Assembly (NCBI RefSeq): GCF_004348985.1
Contig: NZ_SMKW01000003.1
Span: 62,001-126,000, forward strand
DNA from: Saccharopolyspora elongata
Lineage (GTDB): Bacteria; Actinomycetota; Actinomycetes; Mycobacteriales; Pseudonocardiaceae
Length of the DNA: 64,000 bases
Reading direction: 5' to 3'
Under the pieces are notes generated by a model. That model made no database searches and was not told the origin of the DNA. It worked only from the letters and a program-made list of their open reading frames with translations. How positions within the stretch are numbered: position 1 is the stretch's first letter; every line of letters begins with the position of its first letter. Both the position numbers and the translations under genes were made by a program. Below are positions 44,840 to 52,800 of the stretch, one piece after another.

Positions 44840-45491
44840 GTATTCCCCCAGCGCGGCAATGAAGGAGTGCGTCCCGGTTTGCGGAGCTCGCGGCCGCGGC
44901 CGCTGTCCCGGGGCTCGGCTTCGCCGATGTCGCGTGCCTCCCAGGCGCGGCGGGCCCTGCGGGCCGTGCGCCCGGTCTCCCCGGGATCCGGAGCAGAAAT
45001 CAGCTGCCCCCAGTCACTACTATTTCCTACATCGGTATTCGCGGGGGTGTCAAGGGGTGATCAGCCCTGCTGAGGAAGGCCGTTGCCGGCCCCGGCGATG
45101 CGTTTCCGCCGGCGGCGCCGATGTCGCGCAGAGCATTCTCCGCCGGGCTCCGCGGCATCGGCGCAAGTCGCTCCGAGTGCCTCGGAAAGCTGAGAATTGT
45201 CAGCAAATGCTGATGATTTCAGTCGGATGGCGGTACTGGATCGGTTGCGTCCGAACGGCGCTCGACGCGAGCTGCGGCGGTGCGCTACGTTACCGCGAGT
45301 GTCCGGATCGCATCTGCTCTGGGGTGTGCCGAAGGCGTGACGGGACGGGGGAGGTCTCGTGGGGGGACCGCGCTCGGTAGCCGATGCTGTCCGAGAATGG
45401 TTTCTAAAAGTAAAGCGATTTCTGCCATTGCTCGACATTGACGACATCCGTCGCGCGTTGCGCGGCCGATTCCGGGAGTCGGGAGGTAGCG
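44840..45491. other. 652-bp divergent region between unbL and ABC1 kinase 2
   Basis: Contains the candidate unbL promoter (45024-45053) and, towards 45492, an AT-richer stretch (TTCTAAAAGTAAAGCGATTT near 45400-45420) that may promote the kinase-KR pair. No copy of the 16-bp cluster motif was found here and no convincing small gene. It is the natural place for pathway-specific control of the PKS operon. Confidence 0.5.
45024..45053 (-). promoter_or_regulatory. Candidate sigma-70-type promoter of the enediyne cassette
   Basis: Minus strand: consensus TTGACA (45053-45048), 18-base spacer, TAGGAA (45029-45024). It would give a leader of roughly 180 bases to the unbL GTG. A perfect -35 is rare in this GC-rich window. 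Confidence 0.5.
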
Positions 45492-46775
45492 GTGTCAGAC
45501 GATCGGGACGACCTCGCCGCACCGGGAGTGCGAAAGCGGCACCTCGCGTTGCGGTCCGCCGTGATTGCCGGAACGGCTTTGCGGCACGGCGGCCGGGCGC
45601 TCGCGCGCCGCGCCCTGGCGCGGCGGGCGCCGAACGGCTCCGGCGGGCTGGCCGAGCTAGTCGCCGACCTCGGCCCGGCGTTCGTGAAGGGCGCCCAGCT
45701 GCTCAGCACCCGCCGGGACCTGCTCGACCCGAAGTGGTGCGACGCGATGGGCGGCCTGCACGACCAGGTGCGCCCGATGTCCCGCCCGCAGGCGGTGCAG
45801 GCGCTGCACCGCGCATACCCCGCCCAGCGGGAATGGCCGTTCCGCCGGTTCGACGCCACGGCGGTGGCCAGCGGCAGCATCGCCTGCGTCTACCGGGCGG
45901 AACTGCACGACAGCACCGAGGTGGCGGTCAAGCTGCGCCGACCGGGCCTGCACCGGCTCATCGGTGCCGATCTGCGGCTGGTCGCCGCCGGTGCCGGGCT
46001 GGTGCAGCGGCTGCCCGCGATGCGGCGGGTGCCCGCGGCCCGCATCGTCGACCAGGTGTCCCAGGCGATCCGGCGGCAGCTCGACCTGGAGCTGGAGGCG
46101 CGGGCGTTGGAGACGCTGCGCGCGAACCTGGGCGACTTCGCGCGGGTGCGGATTCCCGCTCCGATTCCCGTCGCCTGCGGAGACGGCGCGCTGGTCATGG
46201 AGTTCGTGCCCGACCTGCGGCGCTTCGGCCCCGACAGCTTCACCCGCGAGCAGCGGCGCGAACTGGTGCGCCAGGTGCTGCACGCCGTCTACCGGATGCT
46301 GTTCGTCGACGGCCTGGTGCACTGCGACATGCACCCCGGCAACCTCTACCTCAATCCGGACGGGAACGTCGTGCTGCTCGACGCGGGCTTCGTCGTGCCG
46401 CTGCAACCGCACGTGAAGCGGCTGTTCGCGGAGTTCTTCCTGAACATGTCGCTGGGGCGCGGGCCGGAATGCGCCGAGGTCGTGCTGCGCAGCGCCGAAC
46501 ATGTGCCACCGGATGCCGATCTGCCGGGATTCCGCGCCGGCATCGTCGAACTGGTGGCGACCACCGCCGGGCGCCGGGCCGGTGACTTCCGGCTCGCCCC
46601 GTTCGCCACCCGGCTGTTCGACCTGCAGCGCCGCTCCGGGGTGGCGGCGGCGCCGGAGTTCGTGTTCCCGCTGCTGTCGATGCTGGTGCTGGAAGGGATG
46701 ATCAACGAATTCGACGTGGACGTGGACTTCCAGGCCGAAGCCATCCCGACGCTGCTTCCCGCGCTGAACCGGTGA
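45492..46775 (+). CDS. ABC1/UbiB-family atypical kinase (paralogue 2)
   Basis: 427 residues from GTG 45492 after GGGAGG. Same motifs as paralogue 1: AFVKGAQLLSTRRDLLDPKW (KxGQ region with Ala for Gly), ASGSIACVYRAEL, Lys in VAVKLRRPG, HCDMHPGNLYLNP and LLDAGFVVPL. The second half (SADDLP-like region to VFPLLSMLVLEGM) also aligns with paralogue 1. It lacks a clear membrane segment. Its stop overlaps the ketoreductase start (GTGA), tying the two functions together. A role in stabilising or processing a lipophilic intermediate is conceivable, by analogy with COQ8 in quinone synthesis; not shown. Confidence 0.87.
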   Translation: MSDDRDDLAAPGVRKRHLALRSAVIAGTALRHGGRALARRALARRAPNGSGGLAELVADLGPAFVKGAQLLSTRRDLLDPKWCDAMGGLHDQVRPMSRPQAVQALHRAYPAQREWPFRRFDATAVASGSIACVYRAELHDSTEVAVKLRRPGLHRLIGADLRLVAAGAGLVQRLPAMRRVPAARIVDQVSQAIRRQLDLELEARALETLRANLGDFARVRIPAPIPVACGDGALVMEFVPDLRRFGPDSFTREQRRELVRQVLHAVYRMLFVDGLVHCDMHPGNLYLNPDGNVVLLDAGFVVPLQPHVKRLFAEFFLNMSLGRGPECAEVVLRSAEHVPPDADLPGFRAGIVELVATTAGRRAGDFRLAPFATRLFDLQRRSGVAAAPEFVFPLLSMLVLEGMINEFDVDVDFQAEAIPTLLPALNR

Positions 46776-47965
46776 ACCGGATCGCGGTGTGGCGGGCGCA
46801 CCGGGTGCCGGTGGCGCCCGACCGGTCGGAGGCGCGGCCGTGGTTCGTGATCGGCGCTGGCCCGGCGCCGCTGCGCGCCGTCCTGCACGCATCCGCCGCC
46901 CGATCCGGCCCGGCCGTCCCGGTCGTCGTGCTGGGCGACAGATTCCGCCCGGACGACAACGAATTCCTGCTCCGCGGCCTCGCGGTCGCCCGCGCCGGAT
47001 CCGGCCGGCTCGTGCTGGTGCACACCGGCTCCGGCGGCGGGAGCCTGCTGAACTGCGCGGTGGCCGAGGACGGCCGGCTGTCGGCGATCGAGATCGAGCT
47101 GTCCGGCGGTGCGACGCCGCCGGCCGTCGAAGCGGCGATCGCCTTCGCCGGTCATCACGCCGACGGCTACCGCCATGTGGAGATCGACGGAAACGGCAAC
47201 GCCTGGCGCACCGGATGGTCCGATGTGGACTTTCCGTGCGTAGATCCGGCGCGGATGCGCGGCGAGGTGCTGATCACCGGCGGGCTCGGCGGGCTGGGCA
47301 TCCGGGTGGCCGGGATGCTGCGCGCCCGCACCGGAATCCGGCCGGTGCTGCTCGACGATCTCGGCCGCGGCGAGATCTCCGGCGACGTCCACGCGGCGCT
47401 GGCGAGGCTGAAATCCTCAGGCGGCACAACGGTTCTCGACGCAGACGTCACCGACCTGGCGCAGGTGCGGACTGTACTGGCGGCGCGGCAGGTGACCGGA
47501 ATCGTGCATTGCGCGGGCGACGTGCGTGGCGGTTTCGTCGCGAGCGCGACGGCGTCCCGGCTCGCCGCGCTGCAAGCCCCGAAGGTGACGGGGCTGCGAA
47601 ATGTGCTGGCGGCGGTGGATCGCGGCGCGCTGCGGCGGCTGATCACCTTCGGCTCGATCACGGCCCGGTCGCCGCACTCGAACATGGGGGCATACGCGCT
47701 GGCCAATGAACTTCTCCGCCGCAGCACCATCGCCGCTGCCGACGACCTCCCGGGCTGCGGCTGCACGGCGGTGGAGTGGTCGCTGTTCAGCGGGGCGGGC
47801 CAGGCCCACCGGATGGGCGCGGTCCGCCAGGCCAGGAGCATGGGCATGCCACCGGTCCCGCTCCAAGCGGGCATGGACGTACTGCTGCGCCTGTTCACCA
47901 ACCCGAGCACCGACTCGCTGGCGGTGACCGGGCTGGGCGACCGCACCTTCCCACCGGGGCCGTGA
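46772..47965 (+). CDS. Stand-alone PKS-type ketoreductase
   Basis: 397 residues, GTG overlapping the kinase stop. The first ~150 residues look like the structural (non-catalytic) half of a modular PKS KR, ending in YRHVEIDGNGNAWRTGW, which mirrors the pre-KR strand of the PKSE. The catalytic half has LITGGLGGLGIRVAGMLRAR (NADPH loop), VHCAGDVRG, Ser in TFGSITARSP and Tyr in MGAYALANELL, all in KR spacing, and ends VEWSLFSGAG. No ACP or other PKS domain is attached. It could reduce a keto group on the released polyene or act in trans on the PKS, which already has its own KR. Confidence 0.85.
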   Translation: MNRIAVWRAHRVPVAPDRSEARPWFVIGAGPAPLRAVLHASAARSGPAVPVVVLGDRFRPDDNEFLLRGLAVARAGSGRLVLVHTGSGGGSLLNCAVAEDGRLSAIEIELSGGATPPAVEAAIAFAGHHADGYRHVEIDGNGNAWRTGWSDVDFPCVDPARMRGEVLITGGLGGLGIRVAGMLRARTGIRPVLLDDLGRGEISGDVHAALARLKSSGGTTVLDADVTDLAQVRTVLAARQVTGIVHCAGDVRGGFVASATASRLAALQAPKVTGLRNVLAAVDRGALRRLITFGSITARSPHSNMGAYALANELLRRSTIAAADDLPGCGCTAVEWSLFSGAGQAHRMGAVRQARSMGMPPVPLQAGMDVLLRLFTNPSTDSLAVTGLGDRTFPPGP

Positions 47966-48047
47966 GTCTTTTGGGCTGCTACAGAGCTTGTTCGGATGTG
48001 GTGGTGCGGGGCCGTGGTAGAGCGGGTTGTGCCTTCAAAGCGATGAA

Positions 48048-48364
48048 GCGAACGGACTGTTCGTCTCGTCTATTGGGGCGAGCGGGCCGTTCGCTCCGTA
48101 CCGGCTGGTGCCTGCCGAGGTCGGGTGGGTGAGGCGAACGGACTGTTCGTCTCGTCTATTGGGGCGAGCGGGCCGTTCGCTCCGTACCGGCTGGTGCCTG
48201 CCGAGGTCGGGTGGGTGAGGCGAACGGACTGTTCGTCTCGTCTATTGGGGCGAGCGGGCCGTTCGCTCCGTACCGGCTGGTGCCTGCCGAGGTCGGGTGG
48301 GTGAGGCGAACGGACTGTTCGTCTCGTCTATTGGGGCCGACGGGCCGTTCGCTCCGTACCGGCC
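48048..48364. repeat. Tandem 86-bp repeat array, copy C (3.7 units)
   Basis: Units begin with GCGAACGGACTGTTCGTCTC at 48048, 48134, 48220 and 48306, an exact 86-base period; the last unit is cut at about 59 bases. The first three are nearly identical. Each contains the imperfect palindromes GAACGGACTGTTC and GAGCGGGCCGTTCGCTC, a TCTATTGGGGC box and the CCGGCTGGTGCCTGCCGAGG spacer. The period is not a multiple of three and no ribosome site precedes the open frames, so it is non-coding. It fills the 460-base gap between convergent genes; the flanks hold nothing else recognised. Confidence 0.9.
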
Positions 48365-48425
48365 AACCAGGATCCACCACTACGCAAACGAGTTCTCAAC
48401 CCAAAAGACCCACGCCCAGCGGTGC

Positions 48426-50567
48426 TCAGGGTCGCAGCACGTACAGTGCGTTCATCGGGCTCGGCAGCGGAATCCGGTCGACACTGCGGAAACCGGCCGC
48501 CGTCGCCAGCTCGCGCAGCTTCCCCGGCGGCAGCCCGAGCGTTCCCAATCCGGGCGCGCCCTGCGAAAGAGCCGACGGCAGGCAGTAAAGCGTGCTCGTG
48601 GCGTAGAGGATCGTCGCGCCGGGGCCGGTGTTGTCCGCCGCGTCCTCGGCGCAGTTGGTCTCCAGCACGAGCACCGCACCAGTGCCCTCCCGCAGCGCGC
48701 CGCGAACCGCCCGGAGCAGCCCACCCGGGTCCGGCGCATCGTGCAGCACGTCGAACATCGTGACCAGGTCGACCTGATCGGGCAGTCCCTCGGCGGCGTC
48801 CTGGTGCTCGAACCGCACCCGACCGGTGACCCCGGCCTCCACCGCCGCCGCCCGCGCCCGGTGCACGTTCGGCTCGTGCAGGTCGAAGCCGACGAAGTCG
48901 GCGGCCCCGAAGGCCTGCGCCAGCCGGAGCACCGCATGCCCGCCACCGCAACCGACGTCGACCACCGTGCCGCCCTGCCCCAGCACCTCGGAAAGCCCGT
49001 CCACGGCCGGAATCCACTGCGGCACCAGCATGGTGTCCAGCCAAGTCCGGCTCATCCGCTCCATGGCGAGGAACAACTGCTGCGAATAGCGGTCGTGCGG
49101 CACGCCGACGCCGGTGCGGAACGCCTCCTCCACGTCCCGGACCGCATCCACTAGCTGCGGCACGAGCTCGTAACCGGCTGCGAGGCTCATCGGCGAGTCG
49201 TCGGCGAGCACGGCGGCCGCCCCGGCCGGTAGCGAGAACTGCTGCCCGTCGTGCCGTTCCAGATAACCGGCGCTCGCCATGCCGTTCAGCCATTCGACCA
49301 GGTACCGCTCGTCGCAGCCGGCGAGCCCGGCCAGCTCGGCGGCGGTGGCGCGACCGGCGCCGGCCAAGGCCTGGAACAGCCCCAGCCGTAGCCCGAGCAC
49401 GCACAGCACGCTGGTCATCGCACCGCCGAGATCGGACATCGCCCGCCCGGCGAAATCCATCGCGGGCGACTCCGCCGGCACGGCCGCCGGCGCCGGGCCG
49501 TGCCCGTTGGTCCGGCCCGCCTCGGCCGCGCCGCCGCTGATCGACCAACCGTGCGGCCCCACCGGCGCGCCGTCCGCCGGGCCCTGCTGCTGCAATAACA
49601 TCTGCGCCCGCGCGGCGGCCGACACCCAGTAGCCGGTGACGATCTTGCGCTCGGTCACCGCGTCCGGGATGCCGAGGTCCTCCCAACCGTCGTGGAAGAC
49701 CTGCAGCAGGCTCTCCCGCAGCCCCACCGGCTCGATCCAGATCCGGCCGCCCAGCGCCGACGGCCACGACGCCCGGCGCAGCTCGAACTCCAGGCGCGGC
49801 AGGTAGGACGGGAACTCCTGCCCGCTGTCGACCAGCTTGGTGACCCGCAGCAGCGCCCGGCCGCTGGCGTCGCCCATCACCACGGTCATCTCCTCGCCGG
49901 CCGCCAGCGACCCGGCGCACGGCTGCAGCCAGTGCCGCACCGCGCCCGGCGCGGTGAGCGCCTCCCACGCCTGGAACGGCGGCGCGGGCAGCGGGATCTG
50001 CAGGTAGGGGCCCATCCGGCGCCACGGCCACCGCCACTCGGTGCCGGTGCGCAGGTGTGCGGCGAGCTGGTCGAGGATGCCGGGCCAGCCCATGCCGTTC
50101 CAGGACCGCCAGTCCGACGGCGGGTTGACCGCCTCCTCGACCACCGTCACTGAGGTGCCCGCCCCGGCCGGTTCCACGGTCCAGGTCACCGAGGTCGCCG
50201 GCCCGATGCCGACCCACCGCCACAGGTAGCGCAGCACCCCGGGGCGGCCGTCGCCCGGGGCGGTGCTCTGCTGGGTGCGGCACCAGAAGAACTCGCCGTC
50301 CTCGAAGTCGAGCATCACCTCGGCGCCGGTGCGGGCCCAGTTCCCCCGGCACACCCCGAACCACCGGGAAACCCGGTCCGGGTCGGTGAGCGCGGCCCAC
50401 ACCGCCCGCGGCGGCTCCGGGATGACGACCGTGCTGACCAGCCGTTCCCACCGGTCCTGGGCGACCGGCACGGCGCTACCCCGCAGCGGCGCGAAGCCCG
50501 CGGCCTCGTCGGCGACCGGTACGCCCAGGCCGGGCGGACCGCCGACGTGCAACTGTTCGGTGCTCAT
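48426..50567 (-). CDS. SRPBCC-SRPBCC-methyltransferase fusion
   Basis: 713 residues from ATG 50567 (GGGAGAAG upstream). Two AHSA1/START-type SRPBCC domains come first: about residues 35-185 (VVIPEPPRAVWAALTDPDRV, SRWFG) and 190-330 (IPLPAPPFQAWEALTAPGAV, RHWLQ). After a Gly/Ala-rich linker, residues ~380-713 form an O-methyltransferase-like enzyme with a winged-helix dimerisation part (ATAAELAGLAGCDERYLVEW), SAM loop VVDVGCGGGHAVLRLAQ, VGFDLHEPNV and VTMFDVLHDAPDP. The fusion may bind the methyl acceptor in a SRPBCC cavity and pass it to the catalytic domain. It is the last gene of an operon that begins with a double-SRPBCC protein. Confidence 0.86.
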   Translation of the reverse strand: MSTEQLHVGGPPGLGVPVADEAAGFAPLRGSAVPVAQDRWERLVSTVVIPEPPRAVWAALTDPDRVSRWFGVCRGNWARTGAEVMLDFEDGEFFWCRTQQSTAPGDGRPGVLRYLWRWVGIGPATSVTWTVEPAGAGTSVTVVEEAVNPPSDWRSWNGMGWPGILDQLAAHLRTGTEWRWPWRRMGPYLQIPLPAPPFQAWEALTAPGAVRHWLQPCAGSLAAGEEMTVVMGDASGRALLRVTKLVDSGQEFPSYLPRLEFELRRASWPSALGGRIWIEPVGLRESLLQVFHDGWEDLGIPDAVTERKIVTGYWVSAAARAQMLLQQQGPADGAPVGPHGWSISGGAAEAGRTNGHGPAPAAVPAESPAMDFAGRAMSDLGGAMTSVLCVLGLRLGLFQALAGAGRATAAELAGLAGCDERYLVEWLNGMASAGYLERHDGQQFSLPAGAAAVLADDSPMSLAAGYELVPQLVDAVRDVEEAFRTGVGVPHDRYSQQLFLAMERMSRTWLDTMLVPQWIPAVDGLSEVLGQGGTVVDVGCGGGHAVLRLAQAFGAADFVGFDLHEPNVHRARAAAVEAGVTGRVRFEHQDAAEGLPDQVDLVTMFDVLHDAPDPGGLLRAVRGALREGTGAVLVLETNCAEDAADNTGPGATILYATSTLYCLPSALSQGAPGLGTLGLPPGKLRELATAAGFRSVDRIPLPSPMNALYVLRP

Positions 50568-50657
50568 CTGACTTCTCCCTCGCCACGTCGACGAAAACCA
50601 GGCGGACACCACTGGAAGCCGGTGGTCGCGACCACCGGCTTCCAGCTGGGTTCTGAA

Positions 50658-51305
50658 TCACGCGATCTGTTCCTTGGGGAGGTAGCCGCCCATCGTGAAG
50701 CGCAGGCTGGTCACGTAGGCGACCGGGTCGTCATCCGGACGGCGGATGTCGTGCAGCGGCAGCATCCGGTAGATCTGCCCCTTCCCCGGCGAACCGGCCG
50801 GCGGGATCTGCCGGACGTCGTCGATGGTCAGGATGATCGGTTCCTTGTTGATCAGCTGCAGGCCCAGCTTCGGCATGTCGAAGATCGCGCCGACCGCCAT
50901 CCGGCAGGCCTTCGCCGCCGGTCCCTCGCCCGCGTACGGGTCGAACGGGGTCCGGATCTGGCCCGCGGACAGGCATTCCGGGTTGAGGGTCACGGTGATC
51001 CGGCCCAGCTCCTCGGACTCGCCGGTCATCCGCATCTCGATCAGGTTCGTGTAGACCTCGGCGTTGGCCCACTCGGTCGCGGTCGGCTGCGAGCGCACCA
51101 CGCGCACGTAGCCGTCGAACGGCACGGTGTACTCGCCCACGCCGGGCACCGCAAAGGTGTCGATCGAGGAGATGCCGAGGTTGTCGATGCCGGGATCCGG
51201 CGTCGTCCACGGCTGCACCTCGGTGCCGGAGTAGAGGTTGGGCACGCCGTCCGTGGTGACCGGGCGGCCGTAGACCACGGACGGCTTCTGCGTCGGTGTG
51301 GACAT
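50658..51305 (-). CDS. Conserved-looking protein of unknown function
   Basis: 215 residues, soluble, no signal peptide or membrane segment. I do not recognise the family. Visible: a mostly beta composition (TFAVPGVGEYTVPFDGYVRV, EELGRITVTLNPECLSAGQI) with a late IILTIDDVRQIPPAG strand-loop and C-terminal SLRFTMGGYLPKEQ. AAGGGA precedes the ATG. It sits 28 bases after the HEAT-repeat gene and 90 bases before the SRPBCC-methyltransferase gene, so it belongs to that operon and probably acts with one of them. Confidence 0.6.
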   Translation of the reverse strand: MSTPTQKPSVVYGRPVTTDGVPNLYSGTEVQPWTTPDPGIDNLGISSIDTFAVPGVGEYTVPFDGYVRVVRSQPTATEWANAEVYTNLIEMRMTGESEELGRITVTLNPECLSAGQIRTPFDPYAGEGPAAKACRMAVGAIFDMPKLGLQLINKEPIILTIDDVRQIPPAGSPGKGQIYRMLPLHDIRRPDDDPVAYVTSLRFTMGGYLPKEQIA

Positions 51306-51333
51306 GGTGGTCGTCCCTTCGGCGTCGGGTGGT

Positions 51334-52650
51334 TCAGGGCATCAGGGCGGTGTGGTCGCAGCAGGTCAGGCCGGGCCGGTCGGCGACGCCGTCCTGGTCC
51401 ATGTCGATCTCGCCGTCCACTGTGGAGTAGACGTCGCGCGAGTTGAGGTCGATCGTGCCGTCGCCGTCCCAGTCGTTGAGCTTGCCCTTGAACGTGCCGA
51501 GGATGAAGGCGTTGGTCATCGGCCCGACCTCGGGATCGTGCAATGTGGACAGCACGCCGTTGCCGGGCACCAGCACCTCTTCCAGCGACTTGCCCGCGAT
51601 CCGGCTCAGGTCCACGTAGCCCCAGCCCTGGAACCGGCCGCGCACGTAGCGGATCGCGGCCTCCTCCCGCACCTGGAACCGTGGCTCCAGGTGCCAGGTG
51701 CCGTAGCGGGCGAAGCCGATGTTGGCCTGCCGGACGCCCTGGCTCGGGTCATCGGCCTGCCCGGACTTGAAGAACGTCCGGGGCACCAGCGACTCGAAGA
51801 AGAAGTTCCCCCGGTCGCGGCGGGTGCGGTCGGTGAACCCGCGGAACAGGTAGTTGTCGCAGTGCGGCGAGCCGTCCTGGTGCAGCCCGTCGATGGTCTT
51901 GGCGATCACCAGCTGCTTCTCCCTGGTGGCCACGTTCGGGCAGGCGTGCGCCTGGCCGTAGATGCGCGCGAGTCCCTGCGGTGCCAAGGAGATCTTGCCC
52001 CAGTGCGTGTTGGACGGGTCCAGGCGCACGTACAGGTCGCAGTGGATCAGCAGGAAGATCGTCTCGTCGAAGGTGCGGTCCGGCGTGTACAGCCCGGATC
52101 GTCCGTCGAACGCCGGGTCGCCGGTCTGCAGCTCGCTGATGAACAGCTTCGCCCACTCGGCGATCTCCGGGTCGTCGTCGGTCAGGAACTCGCCAAGCGC
52201 CGCGATCGCGGTCGGCCCACCGAGCTTCTCGATGGCCCAGAGCGCATCCCACCGCACCTGCCGGTCCTGGTCGGTGCGGGCCGCTTCGGCCAGCAGCGCC
52301 ACCGCGTCCTCGTGATCGCGGTCGGCGTACTCGAACAGGGCCTGCTCGCGCATCGCAGGGTCGGGGTGCTGGAACGCCTGCTCCCGCAGCTGGTCGTTGC
52401 TGCGGTTGTCCAGCCGGATGGCGACGCGGTCGAGGGCGTAACCGAAGTCGCTGGCCCACGCCGCCGGGTCGCCGGCGACGAACCGCGGGTCGACGTTGCT
52501 GAGCGTGGTGCGGTACGCGAAGTTCAGCGCGTCCTTCTGCTCGGTGGCCAGGTCCTCCAGTGCCTTCGGATCCTGGACGGCGGCGTCCCAGCGGCCCGGG
52601 TGGTGCTCGGCGAGTGCGCCGGGAGATTTGTTGCACAAATCGATCGCCAT
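51334..52650 (-). CDS. HEAT-repeat protein with C-terminal EF-hand/dockerin-like loops
   Basis: 438 residues from ATG 52650 (AAGGAA upstream). Residues ~75-160 contain HEAT/PBS-lyase-like helical repeats (AMREQALFEYADRDHEDAVA; QVRWDALWAIEKLGGPTAIA; EIAEWAKLFISEL). The middle ~200 residues (FDETIFLLIHCDLYVRLDPS; HCDNYLFRGFTDRTRRD) match nothing I recognise. The last ~45 residues hold two DxDxDG-type metal loops, DWDGDGTIDLNSRD and DMDQDGVADRPG, and a CC pair. No signal peptide is seen, which is odd for Ca-loop proteins. A copy of the cluster motif lies 69 bases upstream. Confidence 0.65.
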   Translation of the reverse strand: MAIDLCNKSPGALAEHHPGRWDAAVQDPKALEDLATEQKDALNFAYRTTLSNVDPRFVAGDPAAWASDFGYALDRVAIRLDNRSNDQLREQAFQHPDPAMREQALFEYADRDHEDAVALLAEAARTDQDRQVRWDALWAIEKLGGPTAIAALGEFLTDDDPEIAEWAKLFISELQTGDPAFDGRSGLYTPDRTFDETIFLLIHCDLYVRLDPSNTHWGKISLAPQGLARIYGQAHACPNVATREKQLVIAKTIDGLHQDGSPHCDNYLFRGFTDRTRRDRGNFFFESLVPRTFFKSGQADDPSQGVRQANIGFARYGTWHLEPRFQVREEAAIRYVRGRFQGWGYVDLSRIAGKSLEEVLVPGNGVLSTLHDPEVGPMTNAFILGTFKGKLNDWDGDGTIDLNSRDVYSTVDGEIDMDQDGVADRPGLTCCDHTALMP

Positions 52651-52719
52651 TGCACTGATTCCTTTCGGCGTCGGGCTGTTTCGACCCTTCCGAAGGTATT
52701 GACGACCGGCCCCGAAGGG

Positions 52720-52735
52720 CTTCTCCCAACTTGCC
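52720..52735 (-). promoter_or_regulatory. Cluster motif, site 7
   Basis: GGCAAGTTGGGAGAAG on the minus strand, 69 bases before the HEAT-repeat gene start: the best match to the consensus. Confidence 0.65.
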
Positions 52736-52755
52736 GACTGGCGTTGCGGAAAAAC

Positions 52756-52799
52756 TCGTGAGCGTTTTGGATCGCCATGGCAATCCAAAACGCTCACGA
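52756..52799. terminator. 44-base near-perfect palindrome after the SRPBCC gene
   Basis: TCGTGAGCGTTTTGGAT (52756-52772) pairs with its exact complement (52783-52799); the 10-base centre contains the palindrome GCCATGGC, leaving a single mismatched pair. It begins one base beyond the stop of the minus-strand gene at 52801, so a terminator is the simplest reading. Confidence 0.7.
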
Positions 52800-52800
52800 T

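Noticed and set aside
48048..48364. CRISPR array
   Set aside because: Regular spacing, but the whole 86-base unit is conserved, with no variable spacers, and there are no cas genes nearby.
48027..48380. Open frames within the 86-bp tandem array as a repeat protein
   Set aside because: 86 is not a multiple of three, so the unit shifts frame each copy; there is no ribosome site and the sequence recurs only between convergent genes.
50570..50590. Another copy of the 16-bp motif before the SRPBCC-methyltransferase gene
   Set aside because: Only the GGGAGAAG half matches, and it is the ribosome-binding site of that gene.
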